From contig NZ_FMDN01000001.1 in NCBI RefSeq assembly GCF_900090245.1, forward strand, positions 408,241 to 472,240: 64,000 nt of DNA, written 5' to 3'. The notes beneath the pieces were generated by a model. It saw only the letters and a list, made by a program, of their open reading frames with translations. It was not told where the DNA came from and did no database searches. The position numbers and the translations under genes are program-made. Shown here piece by piece: positions 19,044 through 28,479 of the stretch; the first letter of the stretch is position 1, and each line of letters starts with the position of its first letter. This DNA is from Micromonospora halophytica (GTDB lineage: Bacteria; Actinomycetota; Actinomycetes; Mycobacteriales; Micromonosporaceae).

Positions 19044-20303
19044 TCAGACCGGGGCGGGCTGCTCGGCGCGTACCGCTCTCGCCTCGGCGCGGGCGACGGG
19101 GCCGGCGGGCATCCCGGCGACCGCCGCCCCGACGGCGACCGCGGCCCCGGCGAAGAGGAACGCCCAGGGCACGCCGCCGGCCTGGTCGACGATCAGCCCG
19201 GCCACCGCGCCGCCCGCGGCGCTCGCCGCCACCGACATGGTGACCACCCAGGTGTACGCCTCGTTCAGCATGCTGGCCGGGGCGATCCGCCCGACCAGGG
19301 TGTTCTCCAGGGTGAGCGCGGGCGCGATGGTGGCTCCGCCGACCACCAGCGCGACACCGAGCGCCAGCGGGGTCGGCATCACCGCGAAGAGCGCGAAGCT
19401 GCCGGCGACCGCACCGAGCAGCCAGGAGAACTGGCGGGCCATGTTGGCCGACGGCTTGCGTACGCCGAACCAGAAGCCCCCGGCTGCGCTGCCGACGCCC
19501 CAGACGGCGAGCAGCAGCCCAGCGAGCCCTTCCGGGTCGCCGGTGGACTGGTTGCCGGCGTAGGCCGGCACGATCACCCCGGCCGCGCCGAATGCGATGC
19601 CGAGGCTGGCGACGCAGACCAGCAGGGCGGGGAAGCCCTCGACGCGCAGCGGGCCGAGCCCCTTGGCGTGGTGCTCGTGGGGGTGCGGCCGCCAGCCGCG
19701 CATGACCTTGCCGAGCGCCACCGCACCGGTGCCGACCAGGGTCACCACGGCAGCCCCGACCAGCGCGGCGGCGGCGTCGGCGACCAGCACGAAGCCGGCC
19801 ACCAGCAGTGGGCCGAGCACGAAGACGACCTCGAAGAGCGAGGTCTCGGCGGCGAGCGCGGTGTTGCGCAGCCGGTAGCGGCCGGAGGCCGGGCCGGTGA
19901 GGTCGTTCCAGGCACCCCGGATCGCGGCGGTCAGCGGCGGGTACGTGGCCCCGGCCAGCCCGGCGACGAGGTAGATCAGGGCGAGACTGCCCGCCTCGGA
20001 CCGGCTCGCCCAGAGCAGCCCGAACAGGGCGAGCGGGTGGGCGACGGCGGTGGCCAGCAGCACCGGGGTGGGGCCGATCCGGTCGGCGATCCGCCCGGCG
20101 ACCGGGCTGAGCGCGGCGCCGGAGAGGGCGTAGATGCCGCCGGCCACCGCGGCGAGCGAGTACCGGCCGGTCACCCCCTCCACGACCAGCAGCAGCGCCA
20201 GCGGCGTCATGCCGATCCCGAGTCGCCCGATGATGCCGAGGATCAGCAGCATCGGCGCCCCGGGAATCCGCCAGACGCCCAGGTACTGGCGCAGAGCGGC
20301 CAC
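19044..20303 (-). CDS. MFS transporter
   Basis: The 419-residue product has about 12 hydrophobic segments and MFS loop motifs ([15 protein letters not shown] between helices 2 and 3). It resembles drug/metabolite exporters with a repeated Ala/Gly-rich helix pattern; substrate unknown. The GTG start at 20301-20303 is preceded by AGGAGGTCGACC, a near-perfect ribosome binding site; the open frame extends 40 codons upstream but that part is basic and not membrane-like. It is followed by the 31-aa micro-protein gene region and preceded by htpX on the same strand, 168 bp away. Confidence 0.85.
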   Translation of the reverse strand: MAALRQYLGVWRIPGAPMLLILGIIGRLGIGMTPLALLLVVEGVTGRYSLAAVAGGIYALSGAALSPVAGRIADRIGPTPVLLATAVAHPLALFGLLWASRSEAGSLALIYLVAGLAGATYPPLTAAIRGAWNDLTGPASGRYRLRNTALAAETSLFEVVFVLGPLLVAGFVLVADAAAALVGAAVVTLVGTGAVALGKVMRGWRPHPHEHHAKGLGPLRVEGFPALLVCVASLGIAFGAAGVIVPAYAGNQSTGDPEGLAGLLLAVWGVGSAAGGFWFGVRKPSANMARQFSWLLGAVAGSFALFAVMPTPLALGVALVVGGATIAPALTLENTLVGRIAPASMLNEAYTWVVTMSVAASAAGGAVAGLIVDQAGGVPWAFLFAGAAVAVGAAVAGMPAGPVARAEARAVRAEQPAPV

Positions 20304-20471
20304 GGTCGACCTCCTGGAGATGTAACGGGTGGGAGCCGTGCCGACCCTAACGCCGGGCCGGTCCGGCGGAAAGCGGATATGACGCGCGCGACGACGCCAC
20401 GCCACCCGTACGCGAAGGTCCACCCGGGTCCGGCGGACCGGACACGGGCGGACCCGGGTGGTACGGGGGCC

Positions 20472-21350
20472 TCAGCGTTGGAACTGCACCGGACCGCTGC
20501 TGGCCGCCATCTGCTCCAGCCGGGCGACCCGCTCCTCCATCCGCGGGTGGGTGGAGAAGAGCGCGGCGATGCCGCCGCCCCGCTTGAACGGGTTGTCGAT
20601 CATCAGGTGGGCGGTGCTGGTCAGCTGGCCCTGGGCGGGCAGCGGACGCGTCCGGGTCCCCATGTGGATCTTCCGGAGGGCGCTGGCCAGGGCCAGCGGG
20701 TCGCGGGTGAGCCGCGCCCCGGAGGCGTCCGCCTGGAACTCCCGGCTCCGGCTGATCGCCAGTTGGATCACGGTGGCGGCGATCGGGCCGAGGATCAGGG
20801 TGAGCAGCAGCACGGCCGGGTTCGGGGCGTCCTCGTCGTCGCCACCGCCCAGCGGGATGAACCAGGCGAGGTTGGCCAGCATGGTGATGATGCCGGCCAG
20901 GCCGGCCGCCACGCTGGAGATGAGAATGTCCCGGTTGTAGACGTGCGACAGCTCGTGCCCGATCACGCCGCGCAGCTCACGGTAGTCGAGGATCTCGGTG
21001 ATCCCCCGGGTCACGCAGACCGCCGCGTGCTGCGGGTTGCGCCCGGTGGCGAACGCGTTGGGCTGCGAGGTCGGACTGACGTACAGGCGGGGCATCGGCT
21101 GCCGCGCCTCGGTGGCCAGCTCACGCACCATCCGGTACAGCTCGGGGAACTCCACCTCGCTGACCGGTTGCGCCCGCATCGAGCGCAGCGCGAGCTTGTC
21201 GGAGTAGAAGTAGGTCACGCCGTTCATCAGCAACGAGACGACGACGGCGATGACGAGGCCGCCGCTGCCGCCGAACCAGTAGCCGACCACGAGGATCAGC
21301 GAGGTCAACAGGCCGAGCAGCGCTGCGGTCTTCAGACGGTTGTGATGCAC
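20472..21350 (-). CDS. htpX: Membrane zinc metalloprotease HtpX
   Basis: The 292-residue protein has two N-terminal membrane helices, the zinc motif HELSH near residue 130 ([13 protein letters not shown]), two more helices, and the third zinc ligand in SREFQADA. It matches HtpX, the inner-membrane M48 protease that degrades misfolded membrane proteins. The start is the GTG 21348-21350 with AAGGAG eight bases upstream. The end [17 protein letters not shown] sequence ([16 protein letters not shown]) is also typical. It is the last gene before the MFS gene on the same strand. Confidence 0.95.
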   Translation of the reverse strand: MHHNRLKTAALLGLLTSLILVVGYWFGGSGGLVIAVVVSLLMNGVTYFYSDKLALRSMRAQPVSEVEFPELYRMVRELATEARQPMPRLYVSPTSQPNAFATGRNPQHAAVCVTRGITEILDYRELRGVIGHELSHVYNRDILISSVAAGLAGIITMLANLAWFIPLGGGDDEDAPNPAVLLLTLILGPIAATVIQLAISRSREFQADASGARLTRDPLALASALRKIHMGTRTRPLPAQGQLTSTAHLMIDNPFKRGGGIAALFSTHPRMEERVARLEQMAASSGPVQFQR

Positions 21351-21635
21351 GATCGCTCCTTCGGTGCGCGGGCCACGCGGGGCCCGCCGACCGGTACAAC
21401 AACACCGGTACCCCACAACCATCCTGCTCATGACTGAGAGTTGCCTGGAGCATGCTGAGCGCCCGCTGCAAACCGACCCCGACCTCGGGTTCATCCGACT
21501 GCGGCAGATCACGGCGTCACTCCCCGTGATCTGCCGCCGATACCGCACGGCACCGGCGTCCCCCGCCCGGAACACCCCGGGATGCACCGTTCCGCTGCCT
21601 CGATCAGCAGCGAAGCGCGCGGCGGATCGGGCGGG

Positions 21636-23105
21636 TCAGCGCGCGGCGAGGTCGAGGACGAGCTGCGGGGCGAAGCCGAGCACCACGGCGACGGCGGTGG
21701 CGAGGGCGAGCGCCACGCCCACGGTCCAGGCCGGGCGGCCGACCGGGGCACCGGAGACGGGTGCGGGGTCGACGGCGTAGAGAGTGGCGGCGAGGCGCAG
21801 GTAGTAGGCGAGCCCGACCACGGCGTTGACCGCCACCACCAGGGCCAGCCAACCCGCGCCGCCGTCCAGCAGTGACCGGACCACGGTCACCTTGGCGAAG
21901 AGCCCGGCCAGGCCCGGTGGCAGCCCGGCCAGCCCGATCAGCGCCAGCGCGAACGCCGCCCCGACCCACGGATGCCGGCGGGCCGCCCCGCCCAGCTCGT
22001 CGACGCTGCCGCCGTCCCCACCGGCCGGGCGCAGCGCCACCAGCGCCGCGAAGGCGGCCAGCTCCAGCACCACGAAGAAGACCGCGTACGCGACGGCGGC
22101 GGCGTACGCGGTCGCCGGGGCTTCACCGGTACGGCCGGCGGCCAGCGCCAGCGCGCCCAGCGGGGCCAGGATGTAGCCGGCCTGGGCCACCGACGACCAG
22201 GCCAGCAGTCGGACGGTACGCCGCTGGCGCAGCGCCACCAGGTTGCCGACGGTCATGGTGAGCACGGCCAGCAGGGCGAGCACCGGGCCGGTGACGTCGG
22301 CCGGCAGCGCCCGCTGCACCACGGCGAGCAGAGCCACCACACCGCCGAGCTTCGAGGCGGTGGAGAGGTACGCCGCCACCGGCAGGGGTGCGCCGTCGTA
22401 GGTCGCCGGAGCCCAGGCGTGCAGCGGCACCGCCGCCACCTTGAAGGCGATCCCGACCACCACCAGCGCGATCGCGGCGGTGGTGAGCGGCAGGTCACGC
22501 CCGTCACCGAGGAGTACGCCGAGCCGGCCCAGGTGCAGGCCGCCGGTGACCGCGTACAGCAGGGCCGCGCCGAGCAGGGTGAGTGTGGTCGCCACCACGC
22601 TCACCACGAAGAAGGTGACCGCCGCCTCGGCGCTGGCCAGACTGCCCCGACGCAGCCCGACCAGGACGTACAGCGGGAGGGTGAGGGTCTCCAGGGCGAC
22701 GATCAGGGTGATCAGGTCACCGGCCGCGCCGAGCACCACGCCGCCGGTCATCGAACAGGCGAGCAGGAAGCAGTACTCCCCCGCCGGGGTCGGCCCGCTG
22801 CGCAGCAGTGGCCCGGAGAGCCCGAGCACCCCGAGGGCGAGCAGCGCGAAGACGGCGGCGACGAGGGCGGCGCGCCCGTCCATGATCCAGGAGCAGTCGG
22901 CACCCACGCAGAACGTCCGCCGGGTCTGGCCCGCACCCACCACCGCCGCACCGACCGCCGTGGCGACCGCGCCCACGGCGGCCACCGCCGCCGTCGCGCC
23001 GGCCCGGGCCAGCAGCAGGTCGGCCAGGAGCACCAGCACGGCCGTGCCGGCAGCCAGGTACGCCGGCAGCAGCGCCACGTTGTCGACGCTCTGCACCACG
23101 CTCAT
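21636..23105 (-). CDS. nuoN: NADH-quinone oxidoreductase subunit N
   Basis: The 489-residue protein has about 14 membrane helices and the antiporter-like motifs of NuoN (YVLVGLRRGSLASAEAAVTF, then PLHAWAPATYDGAPLPVAAY). It forms one of the proton-pumping units of complex I. The ATG at 23103-23105 overlaps the stop of a 17-codon linker ORF, which in turn starts inside the nuoM stop. It is the last gene of the minus-strand nuo cluster. Ends Ala-rich with FAPQLVLDLAAR. Confidence 0.94.
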   Translation of the reverse strand: MSVVQSVDNVALLPAYLAAGTAVLVLLADLLLARAGATAAVAAVGAVATAVGAAVVGAGQTRRTFCVGADCSWIMDGRAALVAAVFALLALGVLGLSGPLLRSGPTPAGEYCFLLACSMTGGVVLGAAGDLITLIVALETLTLPLYVLVGLRRGSLASAEAAVTFFVVSVVATTLTLLGAALLYAVTGGLHLGRLGVLLGDGRDLPLTTAAIALVVVGIAFKVAAVPLHAWAPATYDGAPLPVAAYLSTASKLGGVVALLAVVQRALPADVTGPVLALLAVLTMTVGNLVALRQRRTVRLLAWSSVAQAGYILAPLGALALAAGRTGEAPATAYAAAVAYAVFFVVLELAAFAALVALRPAGGDGGSVDELGGAARRHPWVGAAFALALIGLAGLPPGLAGLFAKVTVVRSLLDGGAGWLALVVAVNAVVGLAYYLRLAATLYAVDPAPVSGAPVGRPAWTVGVALALATAVAVVLGFAPQLVLDLAAR

Positions 23106-23155
23106 CCCGCCACCTCGCCCCACCCACGCTCGTCCGGGACCGCACTCCGCGCCAT
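23102..23155 (-). CDS. 17-codon linker ORF between nuoM and nuoN
   Basis: The gap between nuoM and nuoN is one small frame, MARSAVPDERGWGEVAG. Its ATG overlaps the nuoM stop (TGATG) and its TGA overlaps the nuoN start (ATGA). Only the layout is evidence: translation could be handed from nuoM to nuoN through it. A functional peptide is unlikely. Confidence 0.3.
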   Translation of the reverse strand: MARSAVPDERGWGEVAG

Positions 23156-24657
23156 CACCGCAGCACCCCCACCAGCGCGTCCACCGGTTCGGCGGCCAGG
23201 CCGAGCACCAGCGTCGGGGCCAGCCCCACCGCGAGGGCGAGCAGCACCAGCGGCGCCCAGGCGGTCAGCTCCGCCCCGGCCAGGCCGGGCGTGAGCCGGG
23301 CCACCGCCGGGCTGGGCCGGCCGTGGGTGAGCAGTCGCAACAGCCGGAGGAAGTACGCCGCGGTCAGCGCCCCGCCGATCGCGGCCAGCACCGCCAGCGT
23401 GGTCCACAGTCCACCGCCCCGTTGCACGGCCGCGACGACGGCGAACGCCTCACCCCAGAAGCCGGCGAGTCCGGGCAGCCCGAGCGAGGCGACCGCCGCG
23501 AAGCCGAGCAGCCCGGCGAGCCGGGGGGCGGTCTCCCGCAGCCCGGACAACTCCGTCAGCGAGCCGGCGTGCGTACGGTCCTTGACCGCCCCGGCGAGGA
23601 AGAAGAGCAGGCCGGTGATCACGCCGTGCGCGATGTTGCCGATCAGCGCCGCCTGGATGCCGGTGGCGGTCAGCGTGGCCACCCCGAGCAGCACGAAGCC
23701 CATGTGCCCGACGCTGGAGTACGCGATGAGCCGCTTCAGGTCGGACTGCATCAGGCAGACCAGGGAGCCGACCAGGATCGCGGCGACGGCGAGCACACCG
23801 AGCACCGGGGCGGCCCACCGGGCGCCCTCGGGAGCCACCCCGACCGCGATCCGCACCAGGCCGTACGTGCCCATCTTGAGCAGCACCCCGGCGAGGATCA
23901 CGCTGCCGACGGTGGGCGCCTGGCTGTGCGCGTCGGGCAGCCACGAGTGCAGCGGCCAGAGCGGGCTCTTCACCGCGAAGGCGAGCGCCAGCAGGGTGAA
24001 CGCGGCCAACTGGGTGCCCCGGGACAGCCCGGCCCCACCGGTCAGGGCGACGACGTCGGCGGTGCCGGCCGCGGCGACCACCACGTAGACGCCGACCAGC
24101 AGCAGCACCGAGCCGAAGAGCGTGTAGAGGGCGAACTTACGGGCCGCCCGCCGCCGGTCCTCGCCGCCCCATCCGGCGATGATCGCGTACATCGGCAGCA
24201 GGACGACCTCGAAGAACACGAAGAACAGGACCAGGTCCAGGGCGAGGAAGGTGCCGAGGATGCCCACCTCGACCACCAGCAGCAGCGCCACCAGCGCCCG
24301 CCCGCTGCCGCCGGCCGGCACCCGCCAGAGCGTGTAGCCGCAGCAGAGCAGGGTGAGCAGCGCGGTGAGCACCACCAGCGGCCAGGAGATCCCGTCCACC
24401 CCGAGGTGGAAGCGCAGGTCCAGGCCGGGCACCCAGGGCACGTCGAGCCGGTGCCACGGCTGCACCGCGGGGGCCGGGCCGTACCCGAACCAGCCGTGGT
24501 CGCCGAGCACCAGCAGCGCGGCACCGACCAGGGTCAGCCCGGCGACGACCGTGCCGACCACCCGGGCGGCCCGGTCCCGGGGCGTGGCCGCCACCGCGAC
24601 GGCCCCCAGCGCCGGCAGGGCCAGCACCGCGACCAGCAGGAACTCCCCGAGCCTCAC
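23155..24657 (-). CDS. nuoM: NADH-quinone oxidoreductase subunit M
   Basis: The 500-residue protein has about 14 helices and typical NuoM motifs: LDLRFHLGVDGISWPLVVLT, FFVFFEVVLLPMYAIIAGWG, and FAVKSPLWPLHSWLPDAHSQ with the conserved Lys and Pro of the antiporter fold. It is a proton-pumping subunit of complex I. The start is a GTG at 24655-24657, which overlaps the stop of the repeat ORF upstream. It is preceded by GAGGAGATGTC, giving a good ribosome binding site. Confidence 0.95.
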   Translation of the reverse strand: MRLGEFLLVAVLALPALGAVAVAATPRDRAARVVGTVVAGLTLVGAALLVLGDHGWFGYGPAPAVQPWHRLDVPWVPGLDLRFHLGVDGISWPLVVLTALLTLLCCGYTLWRVPAGGSGRALVALLLVVEVGILGTFLALDLVLFFVFFEVVLLPMYAIIAGWGGEDRRRAARKFALYTLFGSVLLLVGVYVVVAAAGTADVVALTGGAGLSRGTQLAAFTLLALAFAVKSPLWPLHSWLPDAHSQAPTVGSVILAGVLLKMGTYGLVRIAVGVAPEGARWAAPVLGVLAVAAILVGSLVCLMQSDLKRLIAYSSVGHMGFVLLGVATLTATGIQAALIGNIAHGVITGLLFFLAGAVKDRTHAGSLTELSGLRETAPRLAGLLGFAAVASLGLPGLAGFWGEAFAVVAAVQRGGGLWTTLAVLAAIGGALTAAYFLRLLRLLTHGRPSPAVARLTPGLAGAELTAWAPLVLLALAVGLAPTLVLGLAAEPVDALVGVLR

Positions 24658-24836
24658 GACATCTCCTCGGTTCGTGACTGCGGGGCTCGCAACACCGGCT
24701 CACTCCTCGCGCTCACCGCCGCCACCTCAGCTCGCGACTGCGGGGCTCGCAACACCGGCTCACTCCTCGCGCTCACCGCCGCCACCTCAATTCGCGACTG
24801 CGGGGCTCGCAACACCGGCTCACTCCTCGCGCTCAC
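24654..24836 (-). CDS. 60-codon repeat ORF linking nuoL and nuoM
   Basis: The ORF consists of three copies of a 20-residue unit VSARSEPVLRAPQSR-x-EVAA. Its GTG overlaps the nuoL stop (GTGA) and its TGA overlaps the nuoM GTG. The DNA repeat has a period of exactly 60 bp, a multiple of three, so the frame is kept. Whether a peptide is made is unknown; the ORF would at least keep ribosomes moving from nuoL to nuoM. No family recognised. Confidence 0.4.
   Translation of the reverse strand: MSARSEPVLRAPQSRIEVAAVSARSEPVLRAPQSRAEVAAVSARSEPVLRAPQSRTEEMS
24671..24836. repeat. 60-bp tandem repeat, 2.8 copies
   Basis: Copies at 24671-24730, 24731-24790 and 24791-24836 (partial). They differ at only three or four positions, near the unit start (ttcgtgac, ctcgcgac, ttcgcgac). 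The unit includes cgcgactgcggggctcgcaa and ccggctcactcctcgcgctc. Near identity implies recent expansion. Confidence 0.97.
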
Positions 24837-26761
24837 GGTGCCCCTCCGATCAGCAGGACCGCGGCCAGCCCGACCAGCAGCGCGCCGGCCAGCACCGCTG
24901 CCGCCGCGCGGGGCAGCGCCGCGCGGTGCAGCGCGGCCAGCACGCCACCAAGGCCGACCGTGCCCCGGCCGACGCCCTTCACCACGCCGGCGACCACCAT
25001 CTCGTCGCCCACCTGCGCCACCCAGGCCAGATCGATCGTGGGGTGCACGACCAGGGCCTGCTGCACGTCGTCGAGGCGGAACGCGGTGGTGAAGACCGGG
25101 CGGAGCGGACCCAGCGCGCGGGCCGGGTCGGCGGCCGGGTTCCGACGCCAGCCGGTCCAGGCCAGCGCGGCCCCGGCGAGCAGCAGCACGGTCGGCAGCA
25201 GCAGCGCCGGACCGAGGTGGACGAGCACCTGCTCCCCGGGGGCGGGCGCCGTCGGGAGGAACAGCCGGTGCGCGAAGAACTGGGTGAAGCCGGCCAGGCC
25301 GAGCAGCGCGGCCGGCACGGCGAGCAGCAGCACCGGCCACCGCATGGCGGCCGGCGGGTCGTGCGGATGCAGCAGCGGCATCCGGCGTTCCCCGAGGAAG
25401 GTACGCAGCAGCAGCCGGGTGGCGTACCAGGCGGTGACCACCACGCCGAGCAGCCCGGCCAGCCAGACCAGCCAGCCCACCCAGGCGGGCGCGGGACCGG
25501 CGCCGTCCAGCGCCGCCGCCTGGGCGACCGCGAGCACGCCGTCCTTGCTCCAGAAGCCGGACAGCGGCGGCACCCCGGCCAGCGCGCCGAGCCCGATCAC
25601 CGTGCACCAGAAGGTGACCGGCATGTCGCGGCGCAACCCGCCCATCCGGGACATCAGCGTGGTGCCCACCGCGTGGATCACCGCCCCGGCCGCGAGGAAG
25701 AGCAACGCCTTGAAGGCGGCGTGGGTGAGCAGGTGGAACAGCGCGGCGGCAGGCGCGCCGACCGCCAGCGCCCCGGTCATGTAGCCGAGCTGGGAGACCG
25801 TCGACCAGGCGAGCACCCGCTTCAGGTCGTCCTGGGCGGTGGCCGCGAACGCGCCGAGCAGCAGGGTGACCGACGCCAGCACGCCGAGCACCGCCAGCAC
25901 GGCCGGGGTCGCGACGAAGAGCGGCCAGAGCCGGGTCACCGCGTACACGCCGGCGGCGACCATGGTGGCCGCGTGGATCAGCGCCGAGATCGGGGTGGGG
26001 CCGGCCATCGCGTCGGGCAGCCAGGTGTGCAGCGGGAACTGGGCGCTCTTGCCGGCCACCCCGGCGAGCAGCAGCAGGCAGGCGGCGGTGAGGGTGCCCG
26101 TCGAGTGGTCGTGGGCGAGCACGTCGGCGATGGAGAAACTGCCCGCCGAGACGCCGAGCAGCGCGATGCCGAGCAGGAAGCCGACGTCACCCACCCGGGT
26201 GACCAGGAACGCCTTCATCGCGGCGGCCGGGGCCTCGGGCAGCCGCCGGTCGTGGGCGATGAGCAGGTAGGAGCAGAGCCCCATCACCTCCCAGCCGACC
26301 AGCAGCATGACCAGGTCACCGGCGACCACCACCACCAGCATCGCGGCGGTGAAGAGGCTGATCTGCGCCGCGTAGGGCGGGTAGCGGTGGTCCACCTCGA
26401 CGTCATCGTGCGGGCCGCGCCGCAGGTAGGCGGTGGAGTAGACCTGCACGGCCAGGGCGACCGCCGCGACCGCCACCGCGACCAGCGCGGCGGCGCCGTC
26501 CAGCCGGACGCCCAGGGTGACCCGCAGGCCGCCGAGGTCGATCCAGGTGGTGGAGGTCTCCACCGGGTCGCCGACCCGGACGAGCAGGAGCACCGCGATC
26601 AGCAGCGCGCCGGCCGCGCCGGCCACCCCGAGGACGGTCGCCGCCCGACGTGCCCGGTCCTCCCCGGTGGTCGCACCCTTCGGCGACGGTGGCAGCAGCA
26701 ACCCGGTCAGGCCCGCCACCAGGGGTACGGCCGGCAGCGCGGCCCCGAGCAGCCCGGTCAC
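24833..26761 (-). CDS. nuoL: NADH-quinone oxidoreductase subunit L
   Basis: The 642-residue protein has about 16 helices. It shows NuoL features: STAYLRRGPHDDVEVDHRYP, LLVGWEVMGLCSYLLIAHDR, FPLHTWLPDAMAGPTPISAL and a long C-terminal region after the antiporter fold that would make the lateral helix. It pumps protons in complex I. The start is a GTG at 26759-26761 that overlaps the nuoK stop by 4 bp, preceded by a purine-rich GAGGGGGAGAG. Its stop overlaps the repeat ORF. Confidence 0.96.
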   Translation of the reverse strand: MTGLLGAALPAVPLVAGLTGLLLPPSPKGATTGEDRARRAATVLGVAGAAGALLIAVLLLVRVGDPVETSTTWIDLGGLRVTLGVRLDGAAALVAVAVAAVALAVQVYSTAYLRRGPHDDVEVDHRYPPYAAQISLFTAAMLVVVVAGDLVMLLVGWEVMGLCSYLLIAHDRRLPEAPAAAMKAFLVTRVGDVGFLLGIALLGVSAGSFSIADVLAHDHSTGTLTAACLLLLAGVAGKSAQFPLHTWLPDAMAGPTPISALIHAATMVAAGVYAVTRLWPLFVATPAVLAVLGVLASVTLLLGAFAATAQDDLKRVLAWSTVSQLGYMTGALAVGAPAAALFHLLTHAAFKALLFLAAGAVIHAVGTTLMSRMGGLRRDMPVTFWCTVIGLGALAGVPPLSGFWSKDGVLAVAQAAALDGAGPAPAWVGWLVWLAGLLGVVVTAWYATRLLLRTFLGERRMPLLHPHDPPAAMRWPVLLLAVPAALLGLAGFTQFFAHRLFLPTAPAPGEQVLVHLGPALLLPTVLLLAGAALAWTGWRRNPAADPARALGPLRPVFTTAFRLDDVQQALVVHPTIDLAWVAQVGDEMVVAGVVKGVGRGTVGLGGVLAALHRAALPRAAAAVLAGALLVGLAAVLLIGGAP

Positions 26762-27171
26762 CTCTCCCCCTCCGGTCCGTCCACACCCGAGCCGGCCGAC
26801 GGCCGGTCGACGCCGACCGTGGTGGCCGGCCGCTCGACCACGGTGGTGGCCGGCACCGGCACCGGCGGCTCGGTCAGCGGCACCTCGTCCACCGCGACGC
26901 TGGCCCGCAGCCGGTAGAGCTGGAGCACGATGGCCAGGCCGACACCGATCTCGGCGGCGGCGAGCACGATCACGAAGAGCGCGAAGACCTGCCCGCCGTG
27001 TGGCAGGGCCGCCTTCGCCGTGGTGTCGGCGGTGACCAGGATCAGGTTGACCGCGTTGAGCATCAACTCGACCGCCATCAGCACCAGTACGGCGTTACGC
27101 CGGCGCAGCACGCCGTAGACGCCGAGGCCGAACAGGAGCGCGGCGGTGACGTACGGGATGACCGGTCTCAC
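26758..27171 (-). CDS. nuoK: NADH-quinone oxidoreductase subunit K with C-terminal extension
   Basis: The first 95 residues are a normal NuoK: three helices with the conserved membrane Glu in MAVELMLNAVNLILV and AAAEIGVGLAIVLQLYR. NuoK is usually about 100 residues. Here a Pro/Val/Thr-rich hydrophilic tail of some 40 residues is added (PVPVPATTVVERPATTVGVD). The start is a GTG that overlaps the nuoJ stop by 4 bp (GTGA), and the stop overlaps nuoL. Confidence 0.95.
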   Translation of the reverse strand: MRPVIPYVTAALLFGLGVYGVLRRRNAVLVLMAVELMLNAVNLILVTADTTAKAALPHGGQVFALFVIVLAAAEIGVGLAIVLQLYRLRASVAVDEVPLTEPPVPVPATTVVERPATTVGVDRPSAGSGVDGPEGER

Positions 27172-27704
27172 GCGCGACCACCCTCGTCCGTGGACGCCGT
27201 GTCGGGGCGGCGGCCGATGTCGGGGCGGGACAGCACGATCGCGCCGACCAGGGCGGCCAGCAGCAGCACCGAGAGCACCTCGAACGGCAGCACCCAGGAG
27301 CGGAAGACCTGCTCGCCGAGGCGCTCGGCGGTGCCCGCCGCCGGCAGCTCCACCCGGGTCCAGCGGAAGGCGTCCACCAGCAGCACGGTCAGGCCCAGCC
27401 CGGCGCCCCCGCCGATCAGCGCGGCCGGCCAGCCGGGACGGTCCAGGTCGTCGGAGGCGCCGATCGGGGCGCGGGTCAGCATCACCGCGAAGAGCAGCAG
27501 CACCACCACCGCGCCCACGTAGATCAGCACCTGCACCCAGGCGACCAGCTCGGCGGTGAGCACCAGGTAGTCGCCGGCCAGCGCGCCCAGGCAGACGACC
27601 AGGTAGAGGCCGGCCCGGACCAGGTGCCGGGTGGCGACCACGAGCACACCCGCCCCGACCGCCACCGCGCCGAGGGCGAGCAGCAGCACGTCCGCACCGG
27701 TCAT
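27168..27704 (-). CDS. nuoJ: NADH-quinone oxidoreductase subunit J
   Basis: The 178-residue membrane protein has five helices with the NuoJ signature [19 protein letters not shown] near residues 55-73. NuoJ helps link the quinone site to the proton channels. The ATG at 27702-27704 overlaps the nuoI stop (ATGA); the frame reads further upstream inside nuoI but that part is not membrane-like. The C-terminus ends hydrophilic with [15 protein letters not shown]. Confidence 0.95.
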   Translation of the reverse strand: MTGADVLLLALGAVAVGAGVLVVATRHLVRAGLYLVVCLGALAGDYLVLTAELVAWVQVLIYVGAVVVLLLFAVMLTRAPIGASDDLDRPGWPAALIGGGAGLGLTVLLVDAFRWTRVELPAAGTAERLGEQVFRSWVLPFEVLSVLLLAALVGAIVLSRPDIGRRPDTASTDEGGRA

Positions 27705-28294
27705 GCTGGCGTACCCCCGTCGGGGGCGGGGCCGGGCTCGGGGCGTACCACGGTGGGGCGGGCGGCGGAGCTGGACGGGGCGGCGGCCTTGCGCGCGGCG
27801 GTGGCCTCCTCCTTCGCCGGCTCGCCGTTGCGGTCGTGCGCCGGCGGCGGCGGGACGGTGGCCATCCACTCGCCCAGGTGGTCCTTGTCGTGCAGCAGGT
27901 CCTTGATGTCGTACTCGGCGTACTCGAACTCCGGCGACCAGTAGAGCGCGTCGAACGGGCAGACCTCGACGCAGATGCCGCAGTACATGCAGAGCGAGAA
28001 GTCGATGTCGAACTTGTCGAGCACGTTGCGCTGGCGGGGGCGGGCGGCGCCGGGCACCGCCACCTCTTCCTTGTGCGAGTCGATGTAGATGCACCAGTCC
28101 GGGCACTCGCGGGCGCAGAGCATGCAGACCGTGCAGTTCTCGGCCAGCAGCGCGATCACGCCCCGGGACCGGGGCGGCAGCTCGGGGGCGACGTCCGGAT
28201 ACTGCTGGGTGGTCGAACGGCGGGTCATCGTTTTGAGCGTGACCGCCAGCCCCTTCACCAGCCCTTCGCCGGGAATGCCGCTGCGCTCGCTCAC
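27701..28294 (-). CDS. nuoI: NADH-quinone oxidoreductase subunit I (2x[4Fe-4S])
   Basis: The 197-residue ferredoxin-like protein has two full cluster motifs, [12 protein letters not shown] near residues 50-61 and [12 protein letters not shown] near residues 96-107, which bind the N6a and N6b clusters of complex I. A hydrophilic Ala/Pro-rich tail of about 50 residues follows. I choose the GTG 28292-28294; it overlaps the stop of a 30-codon ORF upstream (GTGA). The ATG-overlap with nuoJ follows. The gene is separated from nuoH by about 2 kb containing two plus-strand genes. Confidence 0.94.
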   Translation of the reverse strand: MSERSGIPGEGLVKGLAVTLKTMTRRSTTQQYPDVAPELPPRSRGVIALLAENCTVCMLCARECPDWCIYIDSHKEEVAVPGAARPRQRNVLDKFDIDFSLCMYCGICVEVCPFDALYWSPEFEYAEYDIKDLLHDKDHLGEWMATVPPPPAHDRNGEPAKEEATAARKAAAPSSSAARPTVVRPEPGPAPDGGTPA

Positions 28295-28383
28295 GCCGTC
28301 GCCCCGCTTCGCTCGCCGACGCCGGGCGGCCCTTCCGCGCCGAGCCGGCCGATTCGCTCGCTGCGCTCGCTCATGCCGCTCAT
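28291..28383 (-). CDS. 30-codon leader-type mini-ORF upstream of nuoI
   Basis: The frame reads [18 protein letters not shown] and ends GERSGATA, with its TGA inside the nuoI start (GTGA). It resembles the 29-codon ORF between proB and proA: both have M-x(1,2)-MSER near the start and ERSG before the stop, and both overlap the next gene's start. It is probably a dispersed repeat that preserves translational coupling rather than a functional peptide gene. Confidence 0.35.
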   Translation of the reverse strand: MSGMSERSERIGRLGAEGPPGVGERSGATA

Positions 28384-28479
28384 CCTGCCCTGTGCCCCCG
28401 GCGAGCGCGACCACCACCCGGCTCTTCCCGGCGGTACGGTGACCGGTGGGGAGGACGACGCACCGGAAAGGACCGACCG

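Noticed and set aside
24671..24836. Possible small CRISPR array (three regular repeats)
   Set aside because: The 60-bp units are directly adjacent with no unique spacers, and no cas genes are near. It is a tandem repeat.
22441..25092. 883-codon open frame on the plus strand
   Set aside because: It is antisense to nuoN, nuoM and the end of nuoL; low-complexity translation with no domain signature.
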